A DNA stretch of 35,280 nt from Brevundimonas sp. (GCF_004210735.1 NZ_SDZL01000030.1:1-35280), one strand, 5' to 3'. Shown: positions 1 through 7,626, counted from the first letter of the stretch. Program-made: numbers and translations. Notes: a model not told the origin generated them from the letters alone.

Positions 1-17
1 GGGCTGTCTCACCGGTC

Positions 18-1556
18 TCATTCGATCACATAGCCGACGGGGCCTTGCCAGCCGGCGCCGGACGCCGTGGGGGCGGGCGAGCCGTAAACCTGGTTCAGCT
101 GACCCATCAGGACGGTCTGGGCGTCATTGGCGATGCGCAGGCCGTCGGCCGGGGTCTGCATCCGGTCGGGCGAGGTCGGATTGACCAGATAGGGCTCGAC
201 CAGCACGACCAGCTCGGTCTCGCCAGACAGATAATCCCGCGACCGGAACAGCGACCCCAGGATCGGCACCGTCATCAGGCCGGGGAAGGAATCCAGATTC
301 TGGCGGGTCGATTCCTGAAGCAGGCCCGCGATCATGATCGAGCCGCCGGAGGCGACCTCGACCGTCGTCTGGGCGCGGCGCACATTCAGACCCGGCAGGG
401 AGATGGCCGTGGACGTCCCGGCGCCCAGGGTCAGACCGCCCTCGGGCGTCAGCTCGGACACCTCGGTCGAGATCTGCAGCGAGATGTTGCCGCCCGAGCG
501 CACGACCGGGCGGAAGGCCAGGCTGACGCCGTACGGCTTGTATTCCGTCAGGATATTGCCGTCCTGGTCGCGGCCGACCGGGACGGGGAATTCGCCGCCG
601 GCCAGGAAGCTGGCGTTCTCGCCGTTGACCGAGGTCAGGTTGGGCTCGGCCAGGGTGCGGACCAGGCCGACACGTTCAAAGGCCTTGATGGTGGCGTTGG
701 CCTTATTCAGGTCGTCCGAGCCGGGGCCGGTGCCGGGTTGCGCGGTGTCCCAGTTGGACGCGTCGTTCGGGCCGCGCACCGTGACCGGGCACAGGGCGCC
801 CGGGGCCCAGCCTGGACCGACGCAGGGGCGCTGCATCTGATAGTTCTTGGTGCTGTCGAACGAATAGCCGCCGGTCAGACCGCCCAGCAGGCCACCGTTG
901 ACGGCAAAGGTCGCCGCCTGGCCCAGCAGGAACTGGGTCTGGCCGATCTGGCCCAACACGGCGTTGGTGTCGAAGCCCAGCTGCTTGATGACGTTGCGCT
1001 GGACCTCGATGACGCGGACCCGCAGCGTGACCTGGTCGGAACCGGTCACGCTGATCATGTTCATGACCTTTTCCGGCGCCGAGACGAAGGCGCGGGCGAC
1101 CTGCTGGGCGCGGTCGGCCTCGGCCGGGCTGGCGACCGTGCCGGTCAGGATGATGCTGTCATTGACGGCCTCGGCGCGGACGGTTCCGCCCGGCACGACG
1201 CGGGACAGGGTGTCCTCCAGCGCCGAGACGCCGGCGTCGACCCGCACGCGCAGGGTCAGGATGGTGCGGCCGCCGGCGTCCAGGAAGACGGCGTCAGTCT
1301 CGCCCGGCGCCAGACCCACCACGGTGATGCGGCGCGGCGAATGCAGCATGGCCTCGGCCACCGCGGGATTGGAGACGATCACGTCGCGCGCGTCGCCCGG
1401 CAGGTCGACGGCGAAGGACCGGCCGCGCGGCAGGTTCACCAGCTGCGGCTGGGCGCCCATGGCGACGGAGGCGCGGGTCTGGGCCGCGACCGGCGCAGCG
1501 GCGGCGCCGGAGACGGCCATCAGGGCCGTCAGCGACAGGGCGACAAGGCGTTTCAT
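18..1556 (-). CDS. cpaC: CpaC, Tad/Flp pilus outer-membrane secretin
   Basis: Forms the outer-membrane channel for the Flp/Tad pilus. The 512-residue product starts with a signal peptide (about 1-26, ending AAPVAAQ). Next come a secretin N-terminal pilus domain (about 35-107), a BON-like segment (about 110-175) and a secretin core with AEPNLTSVNGENASFLAGGE near 303-322 and LVVLVEPYLV near the C-terminus. The ATG at 1556 is chosen because a signal peptide follows directly and AGGAAG lies just upstream, inside the cpaB stop; the open frame upstream is a shadow of cpaB. The gap to cpaB is 11 bases, so the two are probably co-transcribed. A segment at about 240-280 carries two cysteines (C245, C256) before the secretin core. 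cpaD would be expected beyond the left edge. Family assignment is firm. Confidence 0.95.
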   Translation of the reverse strand: MKRLVALSLTALMAVSGAAAAPVAAQTRASVAMGAQPQLVNLPRGRSFAVDLPGDARDVIVSNPAVAEAMLHSPRRITVVGLAPGETDAVFLDAGGRTILTLRVRVDAGVSALEDTLSRVVPGGTVRAEAVNDSIILTGTVASPAEADRAQQVARAFVSAPEKVMNMISVTGSDQVTLRVRVIEVQRNVIKQLGFDTNAVLGQIGQTQFLLGQAATFAVNGGLLGGLTGGYSFDSTKNYQMQRPCVGPGWAPGALCPVTVRGPNDASNWDTAQPGTGPGSDDLNKANATIKAFERVGLVRTLAEPNLTSVNGENASFLAGGEFPVPVGRDQDGNILTEYKPYGVSLAFRPVVRSGGNISLQISTEVSELTPEGGLTLGAGTSTAISLPGLNVRRAQTTVEVASGGSIMIAGLLQESTRQNLDSFPGLMTVPILGSLFRSRDYLSGETELVVLVEPYLVNPTSPDRMQTPADGLRIANDAQTVLMGQLNQVYGSPAPTASGAGWQGPVGYVIE

Positions 1557-1567
1557 CGGCGGCTTCC

Positions 1568-2500
1568 TCACTGGACCACCACCACTTCCGGGGCATCCCC
1601 GCGATAGACGCGGACCGTGCTGGCCTGCTGGGTGCGGCCGGCCTGGCTGAGGACACGGCCGGAGGGGCCCATGGCGTCGGCATAGGACCGCAGCACCAGG
1701 CTGAGCTCGCCCTCGGACCGGGCGGCGGCCAGAGCCTCGGCGTCGCGCGGTCCCATCTCCAGGGTGGCGGTGGCGCCGACCACGGTGTTGGCGTCGTCGG
1801 CGGCGCGAGTGGTCTGGTCGATGGCCAGGACCTTGATGTTCTGCAGCACGGTGGCCGAAGTGAATTTCGAGCGCTGGGCGTCGGCCGTGGCCATATTGCC
1901 CAGGTTGGTTTCGCGGGTCAGGACCAGATCGACCCGGTCGCCCGGCAGGATGAAGCCGCCGGCGGCGGTCTCGACCGTGACGCGGATGGCCATGGCGCGC
2001 ATGCCCGGCTCCAGATAGGCGGCCATGAAGCCGCCCTCGCCGGCGCGGACGATCTTGCGCGAAATGATGGGTTCGCCCGCAAGAATGGGCTCGCGGACGA
2101 CGGCGCCGACGAAATCGGCCTTGGCTCCACCCGTCGCCATCTCGTTGGCGGCGCGGGTGACGCGGGCGACCGCGCCCTTGGGCGCGGCCTCGGCGTCCTT
2201 GGCCTTGTTCTCGTCGGCAGGCTTGGCCTCGGCGGCGGGCAGCGGCGTGGAGCCGTCGGTGACGAAAGCCGGATTGACCTGATCGACCGGCCATTCCTTC
2301 CACGCCAGGTCCGCTTCGGACAGGCGCTTGCCGGGGGGCAGGTCGGTCGCGGCGACCAGCACCTTGGCCATCACGGGCGCGGGCGCTGCGGCGGCCGTCG
2401 AGACGGCCTGACCGGACGACCCCATCGCCCTGACCACCAGGGCCAGGCCGATCGCGGCGACGGCGGCGATACAGATGACGACGATACGGGCGGGCTTCAT
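1568..2500 (-). CDS. cpaB: CpaB (RcpC-type) Flp pilus assembly protein
   Basis: Periplasmic/inner-membrane component of the Tad pilus machine, thought to work with the CpaC secretin. The 310-residue protein has one N-terminal membrane segment (about 5-25, ARIVVICIAAVAAIGLALVV). A SAF-type domain follows (about 45-175), with the motif VLVAATDLPPGKRLSEADL at its start and EPILAGEPIISRKIV after a linker. The linker (about 80-125) is rich in Ala, Lys and Glu. The C-terminal part (EPGMRAMAIRVTVETAAGGFILPGDRVDLVLT, quoted in part as PGMRAMAIRV and LPGDRVDLVL) is typical of RcpC/CpaB. It sits between cpaA and cpaC as in Caulobacter. It is separated from cpaA by about 120 bases that contain a TTAA-bearing inverted repeat. 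Confidence 0.93.
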   Translation of the reverse strand: MKPARIVVICIAAVAAIGLALVVRAMGSSGQAVSTAAAAPAPVMAKVLVAATDLPPGKRLSEADLAWKEWPVDQVNPAFVTDGSTPLPAAEAKPADENKAKDAEAAPKGAVARVTRAANEMATGGAKADFVGAVVREPILAGEPIISRKIVRAGEGGFMAAYLEPGMRAMAIRVTVETAAGGFILPGDRVDLVLTRETNLGNMATADAQRSKFTSATVLQNIKVLAIDQTTRAADDANTVVGATATLEMGPRDAEALAAARSEGELSLVLRSYADAMGPSGRVLSQAGRTQQASTVRVYRGDAPEVVVVQ

Positions 2501-2552
2501 CGACAGTCTCCGGCGGGCGCGAGCGTGCGGAAACCTTCTTCCGGCCCCCTAC

Positions 2553-2583
2553 CGTTAACGACCATGAAGCGCGCGGGTTAACG
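2553..2583. promoter_or_regulatory. GTTAAC inverted repeat upstream of cpaB
   Basis: CGTTAAC (2553-2559) and GTTAACG (2577-2583) form an inverted pair in the cpaA-cpaB gap, 53 bases upstream of the cpaB start. TTAA is the core of CtrA sites in Caulobacterales, but the spacing between these two TTAA cores is 19 bases rather than the usual 7. A role as operator or promoter element is only a guess. Confidence 0.3.
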
Positions 2584-2619
2584 CGGGCCTAAACGGCCCC
2601 CCGAGGCCGACCGGAGCGC

Positions 2620-3132
2620 TCAGCCGCCGATGAACAGCAAGACCAGCGGGCTGTCGGGAAAGGCCGCCAGGGCCCCGGCGGCGATGGCGACGCCATAGGG
2701 GATGTCGCCCTTGGGCTCCATCAACCGTCCCACCCAGGCGGGGGCGGCAATGGCGTATGCGGCTACATGGCGCCGCGCCAGTATGAGGACCACGCAGAGG
2801 AGGCCCCCTATCAGAGCCACCGCCAGCAAGAAAATCACAACGCCGCCCGGTCCGAACCACAGCGATGCGGCCGCGATCAACTTGGCGTCGCCGCCGCCGA
2901 TCCAACGCAGAGCGAACAGCGCCATCCCGGCGAACAGAGCGGCGGCGAACACCGCCAGATGCAGACCCACGTCCTGCAACGGCAGGCCCAGCGCCAGGGC
3001 GGCGGGAAAGAAGCCGGCGAACAGGGCGACGGAGATCCAGTTGGGAATCTTCATCGTCGTCAGATCGTTCAGCGCCGCCACAATGGTCAGGGCGGGCAGG
3101 ACGGCCAGCAGGAGCAGGATCAGCGCGGTCAT
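2620..3132 (-). CDS. cpaA: CpaA, Tad-type prepilin peptidase (A24 family)
   Basis: Inner-membrane aspartic peptidase that removes the leader peptide of Flp pilin (PilA) and probably of the TadE-type pseudopilins nearby. The 170-residue product is almost entirely hydrophobic, with about five to six membrane helices. It keeps the two catalytic aspartates of the A24 family: D23 in LNDLTTMKIPN and D82 in the GGGDAK motif (79-84). There is no N-terminal methylase domain, as is normal for the short CpaA/TadV type. It lies directly downstream of pilA, behind a strong hairpin that may reduce read-through from the pilin promoter. Confidence 0.94.
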   Translation of the reverse strand: MTALILLLLAVLPALTIVAALNDLTTMKIPNWISVALFAGFFPAALALGLPLQDVGLHLAVFAAALFAGMALFALRWIGGGDAKLIAAASLWFGPGGVVIFLLAVALIGGLLCVVLILARRHVAAYAIAAPAWVGRLMEPKGDIPYGVAIAAGALAAFPDSPLVLLFIGG

Positions 3133-3189
3133 GACGACACGATGCCCCGCCGTCCGTTAAGGCTGTCTTGCCGGTCGCCCAAAGCAGAA

Positions 3190-3217
3190 GGGGCCGGAGC
3201 GTTTCCGCTCCGGCCCC
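3190..3217 (-). terminator. Hairpin between pilA and cpaA
   Basis: A perfect 12-bp GC-rich stem (3190-3201 with 3206-3217) with a 4-base loop lies 24 bases after the pilA stop, read on the minus strand. The sequence after it (TTCTGCTTT) is only moderately T-rich. It is best read as a partial terminator or 3' stabiliser, which would make pilin mRNA abundant and the assembly genes less so. Confidence 0.7.
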
Positions 3218-3241
3218 CGCCGTTTCAAGACGTCAGATCGC

Positions 3242-3421
3242 TTACTTGGTGCGGTCTTCGGCGACCTCGGTGGCGACTTCGTCGAATTTGTCCTTCAGGT
3301 TGCCGCCCAGGGTGCTGAGCGCAGTGATCAGCACGACGGCGATCAGGGCGGCGATCAGACCGTATTCGATGGCCGTGGCGCCCGATTCATCCTTGATGAA
3401 ACGCGAGACGAAATTCTTCAT
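3242..3421 (-). CDS. pilA: PilA, Flp-type major pilin
   Basis: Structural subunit of the Tad/Flp pilus. The 59-residue prepilin has a short leader MKNFVSRFIKDESG. It then has the Flp motif with predicted cleavage between G14 and A15, the conserved Glu at mature position 5 (E19) followed by Tyr, and a hydrophobic helix (about 20-40). The mature pilin would be 45 residues, ending DEVATEVAEDRTK. The ATG at 3421 is preferred over an in-frame start ten codons upstream because AAGGAG (3430-3435) sits 8 bases before it and the leader then has the normal length. It is processed by CpaA, encoded next. The upstream AT-rich gap with repeated TTTACCTG-like motifs probably holds its promoter. Confidence 0.96.
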   Translation of the reverse strand: MKNFVSRFIKDESGATAIEYGLIAALIAVVLITALSTLGGNLKDKFDEVATEVAEDRTK

Positions 3422-3528
3422 TGGAGACACTCCTTCAGTTGCAGCGAGCAAAAGACTTACCCATCACCAGGGTCATCGGTTTTGCCCGCCTGACCCCCAT
3501 TCACGAAACGACCTTGGGGCCGATGTGA

Positions 3529-3601
3529 TTAAATACAGGTAAAGCGAAGCAGCCCGTATCGAACATTCGTGGTTACTGAAATATTTACTGTATTTACCTG
3601 T
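3529..3601. promoter_or_regulatory. Repeat-rich AT stretch in the pilA upstream region
   Basis: In the gap between divergent pilA and the 3704 gene, GC content drops sharply. ACAGGTAAA (3535-3543) and TTTACCTGT (3593-3601) are perfect inverted 9-mers. Related half-sites TTACTG occur at 3573-3578 and 3585-3590. TTAA at 3529-3532 plus TAAA at 3540-3543 has 7 bases between, one mismatch from the CtrA consensus TTAA-N7-TTAA. CtrA controls pilA in Caulobacter; that it does so here is inference. The rest of the gap (3602-3703) shows only a weak TGAGG/CCTCA hairpin. Confidence 0.5.
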
Positions 3602-3703
3602 TTAAAACCGTGCCTGCGTGGCTTTAGCCTTTGTTGAGGTTTCCCCCTCACCTTATGAGTCACGCGGGGGCGCGCTGCGCGCCCATGTCCAAGGTCGCGA
3701 CCC

Positions 3704-4117
3704 ATGAACAGGCTCTCCCTCCTTTCCGTCATCCTCGCCTCGACCGCCGTGATCGTGGTCGGCCAGGCGCAGGCGCAGTCCCGGCCGCTGAACGTCGAGA
3801 TCGACCGTTCGACGCGGGTGCAGCTGCGCACGCCGGCGGGATCGGTGATCGTCGGCAACCCCGAGATCGCGGATGTCACCGTGGTGGACGCCAACACCCT
3901 GTTCATCACCGGCAAGGGCTATGGCGTGACCGAGGTGGTCGCCGTCGACGCCATCGGCCGCACCGTCTTCCAGAACCAGATCGTCGTCACCGCCGGTTCA
4001 ACCGGCAGCGTGCGCATGTGGCGCGGCGGCCAGGCCGTAACCGACATGGCCTGCGGCTCGTCCTGCTCGCCGTCGGTGCGTTCGTCCGGCGCCGCGGCCT
4101 CGGCCGGAGCGAACTGA
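3704..4117 (+). CDS. Stand-alone secretin N-terminal domain (Pil_N) protein
   Basis: A 137-residue exported protein with a signal peptide (about 1-24, ending GQAQA). Its single domain (about 28-98) matches the N-terminal pilus domain of CpaC-type secretins; compare GSVIVGNPEIADVTVVD here with ARDVIVSNPAVAEAMLHSP in the CpaC of this window. There is no secretin core. The tail (about 100-137) is rich in Gly, Ser and Ala and has two cysteines in MACGSSCSP. AAGG lies 10 bases before the ATG. It is divergent from pilA and is followed 6 bases later by two TadE-like genes. It is therefore probably a periplasmic accessory of the pilus or of its secretin. The exact role is not known to me. Confidence 0.85.
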   Translation: MNRLSLLSVILASTAVIVVGQAQAQSRPLNVEIDRSTRVQLRTPAGSVIVGNPEIADVTVVDANTLFITGKGYGVTEVVAVDAIGRTVFQNQIVVTAGSTGSVRMWRGGQAVTDMACGSSCSPSVRSSGAAASAGAN

Positions 4118-4123
4118 CCCGCC

Positions 4124-4651
4124 ATGGGCGCCCGGCGCCGTCCTGACCGATCGAAGCAGGCGCGCGAAGGCTCCGCCGCCGTCGAATTCGCCCTGGTCGC
4201 GGCGCCCTTCTTCTTCATGCTGTTCGCCCTGCTGGAAGTGGGGCTGATCTTCACGCTGGATTCGACGCTTGAAAGCGCGGTGATGCAGACCAGCCGCAAG
4301 GTGCGCACCGGCGAGGCGGCGCGGCTGGGCTATACCCCGGCCGAGTTCAAGACCCAGATGTGCGACCGGATGACCATCTTCGCCGCCGACTGCGAAAACC
4401 GCGCCTATGTCGACGTGCGCGAGATCGTCCAGTTCCGTACGCCCGAACCGCCCGACCCGCTGTCCGGCGGCGGTACGCTGAACCAGGGCGACATGGACTA
4501 CAGCAACGGCGCAGCGGCCAGTCTGATGCTGGTGCGGGTCTGGTACAAACACCCGGTCATGACGCCGATGATGCAGCAGATGATCGCCCGCACAACGAAC
4601 GGCGAGGCGGTGCTGATGGCGGCCACCACCTTCCGCAACGAGCCCTTCTGA
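4124..4651 (+). CDS. tadE: TadE-family minor pseudopilin
   Basis: A 175-residue protein with the TadE-like N-terminus: a short basic leader (about 1-16) ending EGSAAVEFALV, then a single hydrophobic helix (about 18-44) and a periplasmic domain. The G-x-x-x-x-E pattern (GSAAVE) resembles the Flp prepilin cleavage motif, and TadE/TadF proteins are known substrates of the TadV/CpaA peptidase. The soluble part has two cysteines (C84-type in TQMCDRM and AADCENR) that could pair. It starts 6 bases after the preceding gene, and its stop overlaps the next start (TGATG). The gene symbol is by family; whether it corresponds to TadE or TadF cannot be told from sequence alone. Confidence 0.88.
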   Translation: MGARRRPDRSKQAREGSAAVEFALVAAPFFFMLFALLEVGLIFTLDSTLESAVMQTSRKVRTGEAARLGYTPAEFKTQMCDRMTIFAADCENRAYVDVREIVQFRTPEPPDPLSGGGTLNQGDMDYSNGAAASLMLVRVWYKHPVMTPMMQQMIARTTNGEAVLMAATTFRNEPF

Positions 4652-5196
4652 TGCGCCGCCGGTTCACCCTCAGGGCCTGGGCGGCGGATCGGGACGGCGT
4701 GGCGGCGGTAGAGTTCGCCCTGATCGCGCCCGTCATGATCGTGCTGTATTTCGGCATGTGCGAGTTCTGCCAGGCCTATATGGCGCACAAGCGGATGGGA
4801 CACGTCGCCTCGACCGTGGCCGACATCGTCGCCCGCACCACCGACATCAAGGCCGACCAGCTGGACGACATCTTCGCCGCCGGCCCGATCATCATGAAAC
4901 CCTATTCCAGCGCCGCCCTGTCGACGCGGGTCAGCAGCGTCACGCGCGACGACAAGGGCGTGGCCCGCATCGACTGGACCCGCGCCAAGGGTTCGAACAC
5001 CACCGTGCGCAAGAAGGGCGACACCGTCGTGGTGCCCGCCGATGTGATCGCCAATGGCGAAAGCCTGATCATGTCCGAGACGGCCTATGACTTTAACTCG
5101 CCGGTGGATTTCGTCATGCCGGATGCGACGCGATTCAAGCAGGTCTATTATCTGCGCCCACGCACCGTATCGAAGATCGGCTGCAGCGACTGCTGA
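4651..5196 (+). CDS. Second TadE/TadG-like pilus pseudopilin
   Basis: A 181-residue protein with a basic leader (MRRRFTLRAWAADRDG), then VAAVEFALIAPVMIVLYFG, the hydrophobic helix of TadE/TadG-like proteins (about 17-40), and a roughly 140-residue periplasmic domain. The domain includes a C-terminal CSDC motif, with both cysteines in the last four residues. It overlaps the stop of the preceding tadE by one base, so it is probably translationally coupled. It ends 3 bases before the stop of the convergent pabB gene, with no room for a separate terminator. It probably assembles with the other pseudopilin to prime or control Flp pilus assembly. Confidence 0.85.
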   Translation: MRRRFTLRAWAADRDGVAAVEFALIAPVMIVLYFGMCEFCQAYMAHKRMGHVASTVADIVARTTDIKADQLDDIFAAGPIIMKPYSSAALSTRVSSVTRDDKGVARIDWTRAKGSNTTVRKKGDTVVVPADVIANGESLIMSETAYDFNSPVDFVMPDATRFKQVYYLRPRTVSKIGCSDC

Positions 5197-5199
5197 TGC

Positions 5200-6501
5200 T
5201 CAACCGGCCAACGCCTCGCGCAGGGCCCTGATCTTGGCCTCAGTCTCGTCCAGCTCCGCCGCCGGATCGCTGTCGGCGACGATGCCCGCGCCGGCCAGCG
5301 CACGCCAGCGCCAGACCCCGTCCCGCAGCCCGAAGTCAGCCGTGCGGATCAGCACGGAGCTGGTCAGCGCCCCGCCCTCTCCGATCAGGAACAGCGAGCC
5401 GCACCAGGGGCCGCGCGGCGGCTCGTGCGCGGCGATCACCTTCATCGCCTGATGCTTGGGCGCGCCGGTGATCGAGCCGGGGGGAAAGGCCGCCTGCAGC
5501 ATGTCGGCCGGCCCCGCGCCGTCGCCCACCCGGCCGCTGACGGTCGAGACCAGGTGATGCACCGTCGGCAGGCTGTCCACTGTGAACAACTGCTCGGTCC
5601 GCACCGAGCCGGGCGTACAAACGCGCGACAGGTCGTTGCGCATCAGGTCGACGATCATCAGGTTTTCGGCCCGGTCCTTGACGCTGGCGCTGAGGGCCTC
5701 GGCTTCGGCACGGTCATCTGCGGGGTCGGCGCGGCGCTGACGCGTGCCCTTGATCGGGCGCGTCTCGATCCGGCGGTCGGCGGGGTCAAAGGACAGGAAC
5801 AGTTCGGGCGAGTTGGACACCAGCGCCCGGTCGTCCAGCCGCCAGAAGGCGCCGTAGGCCGAGGCGCGGGCCGCCAGTCGCCGGAACACGTCGAACGGGT
5901 CGGCGTCGGCGTTCAGGGCGCCGGCCCACGCGCGGGCGATATTGGCCTGGAACAGCTCCCCCTCGCCGATCCGGCGCACCACGTCGGCGACGGCGGACAG
6001 ATAGGCGGCGTCCGGCGCCTCGGCCGTGAAAGCGTCAGCGGGCGGGGGTGGCGTGGCCGTATCGATCGCCTGCGCCAGCCAGGCCTCGGCGTGGTCGGCG
6101 GCGGCGCCGGCCCTGGTGGCGTCGGCGCCCAGACCCGTGATCCGAACCTGCTGCTGATGATGGTCGAAGCTGAGCATGGCCGGATAGCGGGCCAGCATCA
6201 GGTCGGGCCAGACCGTCTCTCGCACGCCCGTCGCCAGACGCGCGCCCAGATCATAGGAGGCCAGGCCCACCACGCCTTCGCCCCAGACCGGATCGCGCAG
6301 GGCCTCGAACGGACGATCCATGTCAGCGGGCCCGACGTGGACGGCATCCGGAAAGGCAGCGACGTGCGACCAGCGTCCCGTGGAGCCGCCATCGGAAATC
6401 AGGGCGACGACGCCCGGCGCATCCCGCAGGCCGGTCGCCACGGCAAGCGGATCGCGCCAGGGCCGCTCGCGCTGAACCCGATGGGTCAGGACGGACGTCA
6501 C
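5200..6501 (-). CDS. pabB: Aminodeoxychorismate synthase component I
   Basis: Converts chorismate plus ammonia to 4-amino-4-deoxychorismate for folate synthesis. The 433-residue chorismate-binding protein has the PIKGTRQRR motif (249-257). Its Lys (K251) is characteristic of PabB; TrpE has PIAGTR. Other conserved motifs are SPELFL (231-236), VDLMRNDLSRVC (284-295), AFPPGSITGAPKHQAMKVI (338-356) and GAGIVADSDP near the C-terminus. It shares 4 bases with the start-side neighbour, a tyrosine phosphatase gene, so it is translationally coupled to it. A separate PabA glutaminase must be encoded elsewhere. There is no fused PabC-type lyase domain after residue 433. Confidence 0.93.
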   Translation of the reverse strand: MTSVLTHRVQRERPWRDPLAVATGLRDAPGVVALISDGGSTGRWSHVAAFPDAVHVGPADMDRPFEALRDPVWGEGVVGLASYDLGARLATGVRETVWPDLMLARYPAMLSFDHHQQQVRITGLGADATRAGAAADHAEAWLAQAIDTATPPPPADAFTAEAPDAAYLSAVADVVRRIGEGELFQANIARAWAGALNADADPFDVFRRLAARASAYGAFWRLDDRALVSNSPELFLSFDPADRRIETRPIKGTRQRRADPADDRAEAEALSASVKDRAENLMIVDLMRNDLSRVCTPGSVRTEQLFTVDSLPTVHHLVSTVSGRVGDGAGPADMLQAAFPPGSITGAPKHQAMKVIAAHEPPRGPWCGSLFLIGEGGALTSSVLIRTADFGLRDGVWRWRALAGAGIVADSDPAAELDETEAKIRALREALAG

Positions 6502-7280
6502 GCGGACAGCCGCTCGCCGATCCGATCCCGCAAAGCATGATCCACCCCGAGCGCCTGCTCCAGATAGGCGTCCAACGCGCCGTGCCGGTCGTCGATGGCA
6601 GCGAAGGCCGCATTCAGAAACGCCGGCTCGACGCCGAGGAAGGCGACCACCGCCGCATGGGACGCCGGACGTCCAGTCATCGCCTCAAGCTTGCGCGCGA
6701 TGTCGGGGGCGCGTCCCTCCAGATCCACGGCGACGTTGGTCAGCAGATAGTCGTCCAGCAGATCATCCCGACCGACGCCCAGCAGGTGATGGGTCAGGGC
6801 AGCCAGCAAGCCGGTGCGGTCCTTGCCCGCCGCGCAGTGGATCAGGACGGGGCGGTCGTCGTTCGCGCCCAGGGCGTGAAAATAGCGGCTGAACAGATCC
6901 AGATGCGCCGGATCGAACGGCAGGCGCGCATAGGTGTCGGTCATGAAGCGCCGGGCCGACGCCTCGGTCAGTTCGGCGGACCTCAGGAAGGTGATGTGCG
7001 GGGCCTCGGCGCCGTCGTCATGCGCGCTTTGGATCACCATCCCTGTAAATGCGGAATGACGGCGCGAGGGCTGGTCGCGGCGCTCGCCCGGTCGCCGCAG
7101 ATCCACAACCACGCCCAGATCCAGATCGCCCAGCCGTGCAAGGTCGGCGTCGCTGAGTCGGGCATGGTGGGCCGAGCGGAACAGACACCCTGCCCGGACA
7201 CGGCCGCCCGCCGCCGTGGCGTAGTCGCCGTAGTCGCGGAAATTGTCGAGAGCGTCGAAGCGGTGCAGCCGGTCGGTCAT
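6498..7280 (-). CDS. Tyrosine-protein phosphatase (Y_phosphatase3 type)
   Basis: A 260-residue cytoplasmic phosphatase with the Cys-based P-loop HCAAGKDRTG (148-157): nucleophile C149 and phosphate-binding R155. The early part has NFRDYG and VVDLRRPGER (58-67), typical of the Y_phosphatase3/SIW14-like group that act on phosphotyrosine or phosphoinositides; the true substrate cannot be told. It overlaps pabB by 4 bases (ATGA), suggesting coupled translation. That pairing may be convenience rather than function. The start codon precedes the DALDNFRDYG motif at the distance usual for the family. Confidence 0.88.
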   Translation of the reverse strand: MTDRLHRFDALDNFRDYGDYATAAGGRVRAGCLFRSAHHARLSDADLARLGDLDLGVVVDLRRPGERRDQPSRRHSAFTGMVIQSAHDDGAEAPHITFLRSAELTEASARRFMTDTYARLPFDPAHLDLFSRYFHALGANDDRPVLIHCAAGKDRTGLLAALTHHLLGVGRDDLLDDYLLTNVAVDLEGRAPDIARKLEAMTGRPASHAAVVAFLGVEPAFLNAAFAAIDDRHGALDAYLEQALGVDHALRDRIGERLSA

Positions 7281-7323
7281 GTCGCTGTCTTACCCCGCCG
7301 CCTCGCGTCTCGCCATCCGGCCG

Positions 7324-7626
7324 TCACGCAGGCCGGGCCAGCCGGGCCATGGCGTCTAGATAGGCGATAAAGGCCTGTCGACCCGCGGATGTCATGCGGG
7401 CGCGGGTGACGGGTTTGCGCCCCTCGATGGTCTTGGCGACCTCGACAAAGCCCGCCTCCTCCAGCTTGCGCAGATGGACCGACAGATTGCCGTCCGTCGC
7501 CTGGAGCCGGGCCTTCAGCGTGTTGAAATCGACCGCCTCGACCCCCGACAGGGCCGCCATGATCCCCAGCCGCATCCGGCCGTGAATGACCTCGTCGATG
7601 CGGCCGATGTCGAAGGCCTCGCTCAT
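7324..7626 (-). CDS. Winged-helix (HTH_34-like) transcriptional regulator
   Basis: A 100-residue single-domain DNA-binding protein. Residues about 8-90 fit the short winged-helix family exemplified by IDEVIHGRMRLGIMAALSG, a recognition region GNLSVHLRKLEEAGFVEVAK and a wing with TIEGRKPVTRARMTSAGR. There is no ligand or sensor domain and no cysteines for metal sensing. The start overlaps the stop of the upstream membrane protein (ATGA), so the regulator is produced with it and is probably the third gene of an operon. The operon promoter at 8861-8897 carries three ACTTTA half-sites that this protein could bind, giving autoregulation; that link is inference. This arrangement of small wHTH plus membrane protein recurs in bacteria and is poorly understood. 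Confidence 0.88.
   Translation of the reverse strand: MSEAFDIGRIDEVIHGRMRLGIMAALSGVEAVDFNTLKARLQATDGNLSVHLRKLEEAGFVEVAKTIEGRKPVTRARMTSAGRQAFIAYLDAMARLARPA

Noticed and set aside
45..1607. Long plus-strand open frames opposite cpaC and cpaB
   Set aside because: They are antisense to well-recognised CpaC/CpaB, rich in Arg, Gly and Gln as expected from GC-rich shadow frames, and show no domain or start signal.
3639..3658. TGAGG/CCTCA hairpin before the 3704 gene as a terminator or riboswitch
   Set aside because: Only five base pairs and no T-tract or further conserved structure.
3529..3915. Minus-strand frame of 128 codons in the pilA upstream gap and the following gene
   Set aside because: Overlaps the well-supported secreted Pil_N gene on the other strand and the AT-rich regulatory gap; no start signal or motif.
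5200..6501. Reading this gene as trpE because trp genes occur in the window
   Set aside because: The PIKGT motif with Lys marks PabB; TrpE has Ala at that place, and the trp genes lie 25 kb away.
5425..6540. Long plus-strand frame (371 codons) opposite pabB
   Set aside because: Shadow of pabB; the minus frame contains complete chorismate-binding motifs.
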